Positions 21,171 through 33,114 are shown, counted from the stretch's first letter. The stretch: DNA of 64,000 nt from Nematostella vectensis (GCF_932526225.1 NC_064044.1:2487001-2551000); one strand, 5' to 3'. The notes: a model not told the origin generated them from the sequence alone. Program-made: numbers and translations.

Positions 21171-21392
21171 TGGGGGAAACGGCCGCTTTTAACAAGTGGG
21201 GATAAATCAGTTATGAGATGCCCCACCTGCAAGTGCGGGGCCTGTGGTGGGGCAAAAAGTGGGGGAATGGGTCATATCTGAGGAGGTCTGGTGACTGGTA
21301 TGGCGATGTCCCACAAGTCACCACGAGTTAGCGTGCGCCCTACTAGAGCACAGATGGCGGATTCAATGTCTTTGGTGAGTATTGTCAACAAT
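21170..21392 (+). other. Exon-like segment after the 131-bp repeats, unit A
   Basis: It begins after ATTACAG, contains 'atggcgatgtcccacaagtc' and AAGATGGCGG-type sequence, and ends at TTTG|GTGAGT, a near-consensus donor at about 21,373. The segment and donor recur at 29,030-29,240 and 60,207-60,389. It may be a 5' exon of an unidentified repeated transcription unit. Confidence 0.35.
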
Positions 21393-21856
21393 ATCCGTAC
21401 CTTTTTGCATCAAGATTATGCAAGGCATAAATCTATTTTGACATAAATTTGTTTTCCATACATTTGTTTTTTATTATATGTAATAAAGAGTAAAGAGTGT
21501 AAAAAAATACGAGTGAAATTCGCAAATCTGTGACATGAGACTCGTTTCAATTGAAAGCTATAGTATGTTTTTAAAGTGTTTTGGCGCTTGATTGGCAACT
21601 TGTCAATTTTTGCGGGATTTATCGGATCTCGAAGTAAGTTGTGTGATGGCCGTTAGCCGATGGAGTCCCCAGCCTTTAATATATTCATATACAGTAAGAA
21701 ACAAAATTCATGGCGGACTTCAAACTCGCTCTACTGACATTCTATCGGCAAAGTTGAAATAAAGAAAGACTCGAACACAGTATTACATGGTCTAAAGTTT
21801 TATTTTTCAGGATAAAGTATTTTTTCGCTAACATATAAATTCGCTCATACATTCCT

Positions 21857-22102
21857 TTATAAACCACTGACAGAACCCTTGGCTGCCTGTGATTCTTCAT
21901 GGATAAAACGGTCATTAACGAATTCGAATAATTGACACTCCTCCGCTGCTTCCTGCTGACATTTACAAGCTTGTGTGGATTTGATCTTACATTCACAGTG
22001 TGGGCGCATCTTCGAAGCATAGTTCGAGGTAGGTCGTTTGACGACACGGTGCTTTTTTGTGAAAAAATCGTCTTTGAGTGAGGTTGGTCGTGAGCGAGTC
22101 AA
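21857..22102 (-). CDS. Small Cys-rich ORF, unit A, unknown function
   Basis: The conserved core reads MRPHCECKIKSTQACKCQ, then EAAEECQLFEFVNDRF, ending GSVSGL: five cysteines in 50 codons. In unit B (29,666-29,863) this core is identical, but the upstream extension changes frame by one base. That suggests translation starts at the internal ATG (about 22,009 on this strand), if it is coding at all. No family recognised. Confidence 0.3.
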   Translation of the reverse strand: MTRSRPTSLKDDFFTKKHRVVKRPTSNYASKMRPHCECKIKSTQACKCQQEAAEECQLFEFVNDRFIHEESQAAKGSVSGL

Positions 22103-22477
22103 GGCGCTCCGTGTGCTCCCTTCTCAAATATTTCGTACAGTGAGGTAGGGGTGACCGAATTTCATAAAACTTCACGGGGGTAATTAAAATGATCACTTCT
22201 AACCGCTCGGTGAGTTTCTTGTGTTTTTATTAAGAATTTCTCACAAATCCCAAAAACCACTTTGCATGAGAAAAAACACCAAGCGATTGCACACCGAGTT
22301 CTTCACATGTGTAATAGTACATAAAATGTAAAAACTTCGTCAAAAGCCCCCATTTCTCGATAGTTATCTCGAGGGGTGGGGGGCATTGAGATTCATTGTG
22401 TTAGACGCCATTATGCATGATAACGAGAACCACATGATGCTAATGAACCCTTCTTTTTTTGGAATTCCGCAGTTGTA
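22103..22477. other. 5' flank of zinc-finger gene copy 1
   Basis: It includes the block 'tctcgatagttatctcgagg' and a T-rich acceptor-like tract ending 'ccgcag' just before the ATG. An inverted copy lies at 7,860-8,065. No gene seen. Confidence 0.4.
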
Positions 22478-22854
22478 ATGGCTCCAAGACAAAAACGAAG
22501 TTGCCCCTGCTGTGATGCAGAAGTGGTTCATTTGCCGCGACACATGCGAAATGTGCATCAATTGCCAGAGGGGGCAATAAAAAAATATGCTTAAAAAAAA
22601 CAAAAGGAGAAAACAGAAGAATATGTCCTTTCAAAGGGTGTTTCAAGAATCCAAAAAAACTGCAAAACCATTTAAGGGAAACTCATAAATTAAAAAAACT
22701 GATCAAAAATATAAACGTTGTTTATGCATAGCAGAATTTATAGACAAAAAAACAAAAAAACAGAACAAAAACACCTCAAGAAGAAAAAGAACAAGAAAAG
22801 AAATAGAAGATGTAGGTGACGAAGATGACACTGGAGATCTGAAAGAGAAGATTA

Positions 22855-23452
22855 GTAATATGGTGGTGATGGTGATGGTGATAGTGATGGTGGTGGTGAT
22901 AGTGATGGTGGTGGTGATAGTGATGATAGTGGTGATGATGGAGGTGGTGATAATGATCGTGAGGGGATGGCGGTGGTGAGAGCTGATTCTGACTGTGCTG
23001 ACTAACATTGATTATAATACTTCTTTCCTTTTAGCAAAATCAGAATGAATGTTATTATGGTGGTGGTGATGATGGTGGGTGATGCTGATGATAGTGGTGA
23101 TGATAGTGGTGATGATGGTGATGGTGATGATGGTGGTGATGGTGGTGATGGTGGTGATGATGGTGGTGATGGTGGTGATGATGGTGATGATGGTGATGAT
23201 GGTGATGATGGTGGTGGTGATGGTGATGATGGTGGTGGTGATGGTGATGATAGTGGTGATGATAGTGATGGTGGTGATGATGATGGTGGTGGTGATGGTA
23301 ATGATAGTGATGATGGTGGTGATGGTAATGATAGTGATGGTGGTGGTGATAGTGATAGTGATGGTGGTGGTGATAGTGATGGTGGTGGTGGTGGTGGTGG
23401 TGATGGTGATGGTGATGGTGATGGTGGTGGTGATGATGATGGTGAGAGCTGA
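22855..23452 (+). repeat. (GGTGAT)n / (GATGGT)n microsatellite, unit A
   Basis: Two blocks (22,858-22,985 and 23,045-23,452) separated by AGCTGATTCTGA-type sequence. All ORFs through it, on both strands, are repeat translations (Gly-Asp, Met-Val, Ser-Pro or Thr-Ile runs). Confidence 0.95.
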
Positions 23453-23747
23453 TTCTGATTGACTGTGCTGACTGACATTGATGATAATTCCTTTTTCCTT
23501 TTCAGCAAAATCAGATTGGAATTGAAGAACTTGCTGCATGTAAATCTGAACTGGAGAAAGCGAAGAAGGAGATCGAGAAGGCCTGGGCATTATACGACAA
23601 AGAGAAAGATCGCCTGGAGAAAATCAACTGGCAAATGACATGTGAAGTGCTGATATATAGTTATTCAGTTGCTTGAAGTGCTAAAGTGGTCCAGACCAAT
23701 TTGCAGGCTCACCTCAGTAAGTAAGATTTCAATTAAGTTGGCTTGAG

Positions 23748-24256
23748 GGGTAAGGGTGTGTTAGTATAGATCACAGACCGTCAGACAAGGGGTAAGGGTG
23801 TTAGTATAGATCACAGACCGTCAGAAAAGGGGTAAGTGTGTGTTAGTATAGATCACAGACCATCAGGCAAGGGGGTAAGGGTGTGTTAGTATAGATCACA
23901 GACCGTCAGACAAGGGGTTAGGGTGTGTTGCTATAGATCACAGTCCGTCAGACAAGGGTTAAGGGTGTGTTAATATTGATCACAGACCGTCAGACAAGGG
24001 GGTAAGGTTTGTTAGTATTGATCACAGATCGTCAGACAAGGGGTAAGGGTGTGTTAGTATAGATCACAGATCGTCAGGCAAGGGGGTAAGGGTGTGTTAG
24101 TATAGATCACAGACCGTCAGACAAGGGGTAAAAGTGTGTTAATATTGATCACAGACCGTCAGACAAGGGGGTAAGGGTTTGTTAGTATTGATCACAGATC
24201 GTCAGACAAGGGGTAAGGGTGTGTTAGTATAGATCACAGTCCGTCAGACAAGGGGT
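23748..24256 (+). repeat. 42-bp intron minisatellite, unit A (about 12 copies)
   Basis: The unit is 'ggggtaagggtgtgttagta' followed by 'tagatcacagaccgtcagac'. It lies wholly within the intron between the coiled-coil exon and the last exon. Confidence 0.95.
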
Positions 24257-25042
24257 ATCATTGTTTTCTGTAAAACGCGCTGATTTAGTGAACGTTTTGT
24301 TTTATTTATTTAACTATTTTTTTAACAGAGACAAGCAATAGACTTCAATATGTAACTCAGGAGTCCAGTTCACCAACAATCAAGTCCAAATCCGCACAGG
24401 AGCTTGAGGCGGAAAACCGGCGCGCGCATTCCAGTTGGCTATCTCCTTCCAAGACAAAGGACTTAATGGAAAAGACAAACAAATTTACTAAACTTTTTAA
24501 AGTTGCAGAGAGAATGCTGCTTAAAAAACATTTAATGTAAATACACCTTTTCAAAAAACGTCAGTGCAAACGGCAAATGGCGATTGTGAAATGTCAGTTC
24601 TACGACCGAAAGGACCAATGGATCCCAACATATTTGTTCCAAATTCAGAAAAATATCAATAAAACATACGACTGTCCATTTTATGTAATTAATATATGGT
24701 TCTGACATCGCTTGGGTTTATTTATCACCTTTATTTTTACAAATAATTACTACCCATAAACACCTTTCGGTAGTAGAACTGCCATTTGGCAATTACCATT
24801 CGCCGTTCGCACTGACAACCTTTTTTGAAATAGGTGTATGTAATATGCAATGTAATATGTATATAAATTATGATGCAATAAAAGAGGCTTCATGAAAAAA
24901 ACGAAACAACTTGGTTCACAGTGCAACTTAAAGAAAGAGTTGTCCATGTGAGATTTATAACAACGTGGCTAAAAGCCAAAGCACATGCAGGCTAGTGAGG
25001 CCACACACCCATGTTGCCATTATATCTAAGCATCACAGACAC

Positions 25043-25791
25043 TTAAAGTGTTTCCTCTAGTGCACTGTCCTGCTGTCGGTTAAAAGCATTTTGTAGGAGA
25101 CTGAAGACTCTCTCTGCTGCTGCCAAGCTTGGTTGGATGAGTAAGATCTTCTTCGTAGCCGCTGAACAGTTAGGAAGAGTATCCAGATGTTCTGCCCACC
25201 AAGATACTTCCTCTTCCTCTGTGGTGCAAACTACTCCATCTGCAGCGGCCAAGTAGCTTGGTACTCTTCAACCAGAGAAGCAACCTCATCATTGGAGAAA
25301 AATCCAAACTCCTGCAGCTCCTCTACAGATGCTGCATTTGGGTGCAGTTCCTATACCTTCACAGGGCAACACATGCGTGCTGCCTTGAAGGCACGCACGG
25401 TAGAACGGAATTCTACCGTGAAAATTTTGAAAACATGGAGCAATGCAGGCTTTGCCTTTGCAACCAGCTGGTTGTAGATACCAGGATAATCATTTGCATT
25501 CTGCTTTGCTTTGGCCTCAACATTCCGGTATGCCTCAATGGCAATAGCATGGGCTACTGTAGACAGGCGCTCATAACAAGAAAATACAAGGGGACCATCT
25601 CCTTTTAGATAATAGGTGGCAGGACTGAAATGCTTGCCTGCATCAGCCAAAGCAACCAGCTCCATTTCTAGGTCACGTGTAGTCTCATTATCATCGAACA
25701 CCTCCAGCAGCTTGGCTCTGCACATGGGTGAGTGTTGGTCATGGCTCCACATCTCCATAGTTCCATAGTACTTGGTAACCAAATCAAGCAA
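25043..25791 (-). pseudogene. hAT-family transposase remnant, unit B
   Basis: Same structure as the unit A copy: the hATC domain at 25,043-25,252 and an upstream segment at 25,351-25,791 in another frame. It was already broken before the duplication, because the breaks are shared. Confidence 0.8.
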
Positions 25792-25829
25792 TTCATAATT
25801 ACGCCATCATCTTGTCTCTGATCTCGGCT

Positions 25830-27640
25830 TTTTTTTTTTTTTGGGGGGGGGGTATATTCATTTTTTGGGGGGAGGGGTGGGTTTAACGTTGCAGGCGTTT
25901 GCCGTATAGAAAGCTCTCGCGAACAAATCCACTTATAGATCTCACAAGGGTGTTAGATAAATTGCGCTACGCAAGGGAATTGTTGTTTCAAATATTCTAA
26001 TAGAAAATAGGCAAAATGACTATAATGGAATAATTTTTCGGAAGCGATAAAAATCGCTAAAAAGCGGGAGATTTGGTGGTCAACGCGGGAGAGCGGGGGA
26101 AGGGGTCCAAAATCTTGAGACTCCCGCATAATGCGGGAGAGTTGACAGCTATGCGTACGAGCCGATAGTAAAATCTACCCGTGTGTTTGTGAATCCGCCC
26201 GTCGCGTTACCTATAGAGGCTCTACACTGCTATTCTCATCAAGATGTCACGAAGCAAAATCGAAGCAGAAAGGTAAAGTTATCATATTAAGCTTATTTCA
26301 CAAGAAAATTTCTCATCAGCCACAAGAAAACACAAACACGAAGGATATTTTCTATTCACAATAATCAGATAATTAAATAGAACATATAGAAATTAAATGA
26401 GCAGTTTCTGTTTAATTTCTTATATTTGTCTTGTTTTTCGCTTCAAAGCTAAGTTGAAAATTGTAACCAAAACAAAACGTTTCTGGTCGTAGCTTCATTG
26501 TAGTGATTTTGATTGACTAAGAAAGCAAATCCTTGAACGCTGATTGGTTGCTGGCAGTTTATTGGCTTCCATGTCTGTGTGAATCATGAAAAAAGTCTTC
26601 CTTCTAAAAAATAAAGGCTTATTTTGCTTAGGTAAGAAGGAGTTTAACGGCTAAAAATGCTCAGTTGCTTTGGAGAAATGATGTACTGTTTGGCATAATC
26701 AATTAAAAACTATATCCGGCTATTTACCCTCTGTAGCAAGCGAATGTTTTCGCAATCAAAGTATACTTAAAGACATCTAAAAGTACTATCTAGTTTAGAT
26801 CATACTTTTAAGATTCGGGAATTCATATATTAGCTTAGTTAGCAAATTAACTTACTAGTACTAGTAAATGAAATTTGGGGCGAGAAATTTTAGTGGTATT
26901 ATTTTGAAATTTTATAGAATTTTAAAATTTTATAGAAAAAAACATACTAGTAAACAAAGTTTCGGGGCGAGAAAGCAATCTCGCATCATTGGCCGTAACT
27001 AGGCAGGTTTTCGAACAATGGAATCAATGGAATCAGAATGGAACCGTTCAAATATTTCGAGTGAAAACAACGATCGCTAGGGTTTTTGACAAGAGAAATA
27101 GAAATAGAACAAGAACAAACTAAAAAGGGTTTCGCTAACTCAGAAGGCAGGATACCTTCCGGATTATAAGGTTAGAAATATTTTATTAGCTGAGTTCATT
27201 ATTTAACATAAATTAGGGATTTATTTTTGTTTATTTTATGAAGAAATCGCTGACGAAGTATCCTAATTCCCGTGAATAAACCAAACCTCGGGGCGAGTTA
27301 TCGTTTTTGCTTAACGCCCCATAATTTCTCGGTATTATAATTACTTATTACTAGTAAACCAAATCTCGGAGCGAGTTACGTTTTTGCTTTACGCCCCGTA
27401 ATTACTCGCACTTTTCGTAGAAAAGTGTCGAGTATTAAATTCAGTTTTCTTTTTGTTCATCTTGGTCTATAAAATAAAGTACGTCATCATGTAACTATAG
27501 CAACGTTTTAACCAATTACAGATAACTACAAAAAACAAAGCCAATCATCACAAAAACAAAGCCGATCATCACATGGTCGATCGGCCATGCATGACGAGAC
27601 TGTCATAGGAGCCGCCATATTGTAGTATTTCAGTAGGTCG
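25830..27640. other. Intergenic sequence of unit B
   Basis: It parallels 17,560-19,370 with scattered differences. It contains the MSRSKIEAER exon-like unit (about 26,244-26,273) and the first half of the GGGGCG hairpin array. No other gene seen. Confidence 0.5.
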
Positions 27641-27982
27641 AAGTTATGGATAAGCTATCGCTACCAAGTACGCTCAAATCACTTACAGATGCACACACCG
27701 TTCGCGGTAGACCCAACCTAAAAGATGTCGAGCGATTTCGAAACGGGTCGAACCATTTGAGAGGCCGCGAACTCATTGAGAGACTTATTTCTTGGTACTA
27801 ATAAATCAAATCCCGGGGCGTGTTGTCGTTTTTGCCTTACGCCCCGTTATTTATAGATATTATAATTACTTATTACTAGTAAACCAAATCTCGGGGCGTG
27901 TTGTCGTTTTTGCTTTACGCCCCATAATTTCATTTAATAGTATGGTTATTATTATACTAATAAACCAAATCACGGGGCGAGT
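27288..27982. repeat. GGGGCG...CGCCCC hairpin array, unit B
   Basis: Same four hairpins as unit A, flanking the 51-codon ORF. The second has a one-base shorter loop region. Confidence 0.75.
27646..27801 (+). CDS. 51-codon ORF, unit B, identical copy
   Basis: It is base-for-base the same as the ORF at 19,379-19,534, while nearby intergenic sequence differs at several sites. Function unknown. Confidence 0.4.
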   Translation: MDKLSLPSTLKSLTDAHTVRGRPNLKDVERFRNGSNHLRGRELIERLISWY

Positions 27983-28131
27983 TGTCAGATTGAAATCATA
28001 ATTCAATTTTATTTTATTGACAAACGCTTAGTCCGGTAGGCTAGTAGGCGCCTGGGTACGAGGCAGTCGAATGTAACTTGGTATTCTCACTGGACTCCTA
28101 GTAGGATATATAAAGCCAAGTGCATGGCATG

Positions 28132-28242
28132 GCTGGCGAATTTTCGCTTGACTGACTATAGCACAAAGGAAATGTCAAAATGGGAAATGCACTTGTTGAC
28201 ATTTCCTTTGTTTTGCTGTCAGTCGAGCAAGAATTCGCCAGC
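28132..28242. repeat. Long hairpin (47-nt arms), unit B
   Basis: Arms 28,132-28,178 and 28,196-28,242, same sequence as the unit A hairpin. Confidence 0.85.
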
Positions 28243-28749
28243 AATGCTGGCTTGTGCTGGCGCAGTTTGCACGGGGCTTAAGGAAATAACTCATTAGCAA
28301 TTCAGTCTCATTTGAGCTCGCAAGCCACGAGGTCGCCCTTTTCTGCCTTCCGTCTAGCTCTACCAATTCGCTCCATATAGCTTCACAAGATAAGATTCCT
28401 CCACTTTGCGAAAAAAGATATGGTTTTCCTTTCGTCATCTAAGCGGCCCTTCACATTAGCTGAATGTGGTTTGTATTTAGAATTATTGCGAATTTGTTTT
28501 TGCCTATTTGTTCGGAGTTTTATGTTCACTATTTTATGTGCTTACTTGATAACTTATTGTTAACCAGTTTGGTCTTTTGCACGTTAGCTCGCTTGGTTGA
28601 GCAGTGTGCTAGTTTTTTTTTTCTGTTGTGGCTCAACTATAGAATCCAACGGCCAATTTCAAGCTGTATCGGGCAATGCTAAATTCTAATTTAGTTTGGT
28701 CTATTTATTGTATGCCAGTCCGTTGGTTTGGCTACGTTAAATTTCTTCG

Positions 28750-29030
28750 CTAAATCATCTGTTTTGAATGTTTATTACATTACAGGTCAGCCCGCTTTTT
28801 CGGTCAATGCTAAATTCTTATTCTATTTGGTCTATTCCCTGTACTTTTGCCCGTTTGCGGGGCTACGCCAAATTACCACGCTAAATTATCAGTTTGGGAT
28901 GTCTATTACATTACAGGTCAGCCCGCTTTTTCGGGCAATGCTAAATTTTTATTTAATTTGGTGTGTTGGCCGGGCTACGCCAAATTACCACGCTAAATTA
29001 TCAGTTTGGGATGTCTTTCACATTACAGGA
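28750..29030 (+). repeat. 131-bp tandem repeats, unit B (about 2 copies)
   Basis: Contracted relative to unit A. Each unit contains the ATTACATTACAG|GT motif. Confidence 0.85.
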
Positions 29031-29665
29031 ATAGTGGGGGAAACGGCCGCTTTTAACAAGTGGGGATAAATCAGTTATGAGATGCCCCACCTGCAAGTAT
29101 GGGGCCTGTGGTGGAGCAAAAGGTGGGGGAATGGGTCATATCTGAGGAGGTCTGGTGACTGGTATGGCGATGTCCCACAAGTCACCACGAGTTAGCGTGC
29201 GCCCTACTAGAGCAAAGATGGCGGATTCAATGTCTTTGGTGAGTATTGTCAACAATATCCGTATTTGTTTTCCATACATTTGTTTTTTGTTATATGTAAT
29301 AAAGAGTGTAAAAAAATACGAGTGAAATTCGCAAATCTGTGACATGAGACTCGTTTCAATTGAAAGCTATAGTATGTTTTAAAAGTGGTTTGGCGCTTGA
29401 TTGGCCGCTCGTCAATTTTTGCGGGATTTATCGGACCTCGAAGTAAGTTGTGTGATGGCCGTTAGCCGATGGAGTCCCCAGCCTTTAATATATTCATATA
29501 CAGTAAGAAACAAAATTCGTGGCGGACTTCAAACTCGCTCTACTGACATTCTATCGGCAAAGTTGAAATAAAGAAAGACTCGAACACAGTATTACATGGT
29601 CTAAAGTTTTATTTTTCAGGATAAAGTATTTTTTCGCTAACATATAAATTCGCTCATACATTCCT

Positions 29666-29863
29666 TTATAAACCACTGACAGAACCCTTGGCTGCCTGTG
29701 ATTCTTCATGGATAAAACGGTCATTAACGAATTCGAATAATTGACACTCCTCCGCTGCTTCCTGCTGACATTTACAAGCTTGTGTGGATTTGATCTTACA
29801 TTCACAGTGTGGGCGCATCTTCGAAGCATGGTTCGAGGTAGGTCGTTTGACGACACGGTGCAT
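29666..29863 (-). CDS. Small Cys-rich ORF, unit B
   Basis: It contains the 50-codon Cys-rich core identical to unit A. The upstream part is in a different frame because of one extra A near 29,870. Function unknown. Confidence 0.3.
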   Translation of the reverse strand: MHRVVKRPTSNHASKMRPHCECKIKSTQACKCQQEAAEECQLFEFVNDRFIHEESQAAKGSVSGL

Positions 29864-30777
29864 TTTTGTGAAAAAAATCGTCTTTGAGTGATGTTGGTCG
29901 TCAGCGAGTCAAGGCGCTCCGTGTGCTCCCTTCTCAAATATTTCGTACAGTGAGGTAGGGGTGACCGAATTTTATAAAACTTCACGGGGGTAATTAAAAT
30001 GATCACTTCTAATCGTTCGGTAAGTTTCTAGTGTTTTTATTAAGAATTTCTCACAAAACCCTAAAACCACGAACTGTGAACTCGGGCTCCCTGTGGAGGG
30101 ACTCGACGTGAAATCGCCTGATGTGCAGTGTTTTTTTCTTTTTTTGTTAGAAAAAACCCTTTGCATGAGAAAAAAAAAACACCAGGCGATTGCACACCGA
30201 GTTCTTCACACATGTGTAATAGTACATAAAATGTAAAAACTTCGTCAAATGCCCCCCATTTCTCGATAGTTATCTCGAGGGGTGGGGGCATTGAGATTCA
30301 TTGTGTTAGATGCCATAATGCATGATAACGAGAACCACATGATGCTAATGAACCCTTCTTTTTTTGTAATTCCGCAGTTGTAATGGCTCCAAGACCGAAA
30401 CAATGCTGCCCCTGCTGTGAGACGGAAGTAGTCCACTTACCGCGACACTTGAGAAAAGTGCATGAATGGCCTGAAGCGACAATTAAAAATTATGATTCCA
30501 AAAAAAACGGGAGAAGGAAGAAGAAAATGTCACTTTAAAGGGTGTTTTAAAAACCCCAAAAAACTACATTATCATTTAAGAGATACACACAAATTAAAAA
30601 AAAAAAAACAGACCAAAAATATAAACAAAATTTATGCATCACGGAATTTTTAGACGAAAAAACAGAAAAACAGAAGAAGAACCCCAAAAAAAGAAAAAAG
30701 CAAGAAAAGAAATAGAAGAAATAGATGTAGGTGACGAAGATGACACTGGAGATCTGAAAGAGAAGATTAGTAATATG

Positions 30778-31214
30778 GTGGTGATGGTCATGGTGGTAGT
30801 GATGATGTTGGTAATGATAGTGATTGTGGTGGTGATAGTGATGGTGGTGGTGATAATGATAGTGATGGGGATGGCGATTGTGAGAGCTGATTCTGATTGA
30901 CTGTGCTGGCTAACATTGATTATAATACTTCTTTCCTTTTATTTTAGCAAAATCAGAATGAATGTTATTATGGTGGTGGTGATGATGGTGGGTGATGCTG
31001 ATGATAGTGGTGATGATAGTGGTGATGATGGTGATGGTGATGGTGGTGATGGTGGTGATGATGGTGGTGGTGATGATGGTGGGTGATGCTGATAATAGTG
31101 GTGATGATAGTGGTGGTGATAGTGATGGTGGTGATGATAGTGATGGTGATGACGATGATAGTGGTGGTGATGGTAATGATAGTGATGGTGATGGTGGTGA
31201 TGGTGATGAAGGTG
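30778..31214 (+). repeat. (GGTGAT)n microsatellite, unit B, split by a LINE
   Basis: Same position in the gene as in copy 1. The tract resumes at 32,401-32,424 after the retrotransposon insertion. Confidence 0.92.
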
Positions 31215-32400
31215 GCAAACTAGGATGCCCACCAAAGTTCATAAGTATAATAAAGAAGCTATATTCTGATGTTCATGCTAGGCTAATCGTAGACGGAGAG
31301 CTAACTCGAGCATTTGAATACAACTGTGGTGTCAAGCAAGGATGTAAGTTAGCACCAACTCTATTCGGCATCTATGCTGCTGTCCTGCTCTGGTTGGCCT
31401 TTAATAAAATTGAACATACCTGCAGTATCAAGATAAGATTCCGATTTGATGGTAATCTCTTCGATCTTCGCAGGCTCAAAGCAAAAACAAAAGTCCTTAC
31501 GGAATTCATCAGGGAGGCACAGTACGCTGACGATATCGCCTTATTTAGCGATACCCCAGAGGGTCTGCAGTCTTTACTTACATCGTACAATGAACTTGCT
31601 AAGAGAATGGGGATGCGCATTAACACAAAAAAGACGGAGACTATGTGTATTGGTAATACTGCCGACTTTTATGTTGATGGTATTATGCTGGTCAATGTTA
31701 CTCACTTTAAATACCTTGGTAGTATCCTGTCAAGTGACTGCTCAATGAGAGCGGAGCTCACATCTCGTATACAAGCTGTATCATGTGCTTATGGTCGCCT
31801 TCGAAAGAGAGTTTTCGACTCACGTGATCTCACTGTACCAACCAAGATCGCTGTTTATAATCAATGTCTAATGCCTCTTTTATTGTACGGTAGTGAGACA
31901 TGGACTGTATATCAGCATGAAGTTAGAGAACTTCGTACTCTGCAACAACGCCATTTACGCCTAATCCTCAAGATCAAGTGGGATGACTATATAAGCAATG
32001 AAGACGTCCTCCGTCGTGCAAATGTAGATGATATTGAAACAAAATTAGCTAGAAATCGTCTCCGCTGGCTTGGTCACCTCTGCCGAATGGACGATGACAG
32101 AGTGCCTAAGCAGCTGTTATTTTCGGAGCTAGAACAAGGGTCTCGCGCAGTTGGTCGTCCTAAACTAAGATTCAAGGACATTTTGAAAAAAGACCTCAAA
32201 ATTGGATGCGTCCTTGAAGCGTGGAACTATCATGTACATAATAGAAAGGAATGGAGGGCGATCACAAATAACATCTGCACGTCATACGACAAAAGAAGAT
32301 ATGAAACCTATTTAAAACAAAGGGAAGCTCGCCGTAAAAGGGCGGAGAACAGTTAAATACAAACTGTGTTATACCCGTTCGCGGGTGCAGGCGCTTATAT
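31214..32400 (+). mobile_element. 5'-truncated LINE with RT C-terminal half
   Basis: Open frame to 32,356 encoding the second half of a non-LTR reverse transcriptase: GVKQGCKLAPTLF, the YADDIALFS catalytic box, KYLGSILSSD, and the C-terminal RLRWLGHLCRMDDDR...GRPKLRFKD segment. The RT catalytic aspartate upstream (motif A) and the endonuclease are missing. The frame continues upstream into the microsatellite, giving an accidental 454-codon fusion ORF from 30,992. The 3' end is 'ggcgcttatatatat'. The C-terminal segment resembles RTE/Nimb-type LINEs, but I am not sure of the clade. Confidence 0.85.
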
Positions 32401-32721
32401 ATATGGTGATGATGATGATGGTGAGAGCTGATTCTGATTGACTGTGCTGACTGACATTGATGATAATTTCTTTTCCTGTTCAGCAAAATCAGAATGGTAG
32501 TGAAGAACTGGCTGCATGTAAATCTGAACTGGAGAAAGCGAAGGAGGAGATCGAGAAGGCCTGGGCATTATACGACAAAGAGAAAGATTGCCTGGAGAAA
32601 ATCAACTGGCAAATGACAGGTGAAGTGATGATATATAGTTATTCAGTTGCTTGAAGTGCTAAAGTGGTCCAGACCAATTTGCAGGCTCACCTCAGTAAGA
32701 TTTCAATTAAGTTGGCTTGAT

Positions 32722-33114
32722 TGGGGTAAGGGGGTAAGGGTGTGTTAGTATAGATCACAGACCGTCAGAAAAGGGGTAAGGGTGTGTTAGTATAGATCAC
32801 AGACCGTCAGAAAAGAGGTAAGGGTGTGTTAGTATAGATCACAGACCGTCAGACAAGTGGTAAGGGAGTGTTAGTATTGATCACAGATCGTCCGACAAGG
32901 GGTTAGAGTGTGTTGGTATAGATCACAGTCCGTCAGACAAGGGGTAAGGGTGTGTTAGTATTGATCACAGATCGTCAGACAAGGGGTAAAAGTGTGTCAT
33001 TGATCACAGACCGTCAGACAAGGGGGTAAGGGTTTATTAGTATTGATCACAGATCGTCAGACAAGGGGTAAGGGTGTGTTAGTATAGATCACAGTCCGTC
33101 AGACAAGGGGTCTC
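32722..33114 (+). repeat. 42-bp intron minisatellite, unit B (about 9 copies)
   Basis: Same unit and intron position as in copy 1, with fewer repeats. Confidence 0.93.

Larger units (their letters stand above)
15958..24476. repeat. 8.5 kb tandem unit A
   Basis: The start at 15,958 repeats at 24,477 with very high identity, and the following ~8.8 kb runs parallel (stop codons of the C-terminal blocks are 8,518 bp apart). Differences from unit B are local: more 131-bp repeats (about 5 versus 2), more 42-bp intron repeats (about 12 versus 9), and ~250 bp near 17,310-17,560 that unit B lacks. This is a tandem segmental duplication. Confidence 0.88.
22478..24540 (+). pseudogene. Zinc-finger/coiled-coil gene, copy 1 (unit A)
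   Basis: A split gene of unknown function. The first exon starts MAPRQKRSCPCC with a CPCC...HLPRHMRNVH finger (22,478-22,594) and goes out of frame before the second finger. An acidic GDEDDTG-type block (about 22,810-22,840) runs into (GGTGAT)n. A coiled-coil exon at 23,506-23,641 (ELEKAKKEIEKAWAL) is followed by an intron packed with 42-bp repeats, then a last exon at 24,329-24,540 ending AERMLLKKHLM. The last base of the coiled-coil exon is T, so splicing to the last exon would create TAG. With the frameshift this makes copy 1 a likely pseudogene. Confidence 0.6.

Noticed and set aside
23002-23590. Long ORFs on both strands through the GGTGAT tract (Ser-Pro, Thr-Ile, Gly-Asp, Met-Val runs)
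   Set aside because: They are translations of a six-base repeat in each frame; no non-repeat protein sequence supports them.
23748-24256. Telomere-like sequence (ggggtaagggtg)
   Set aside because: The GGGTAAGGG core is part of a 42-bp unit, not a short telomeric repeat, and lies in an intron.
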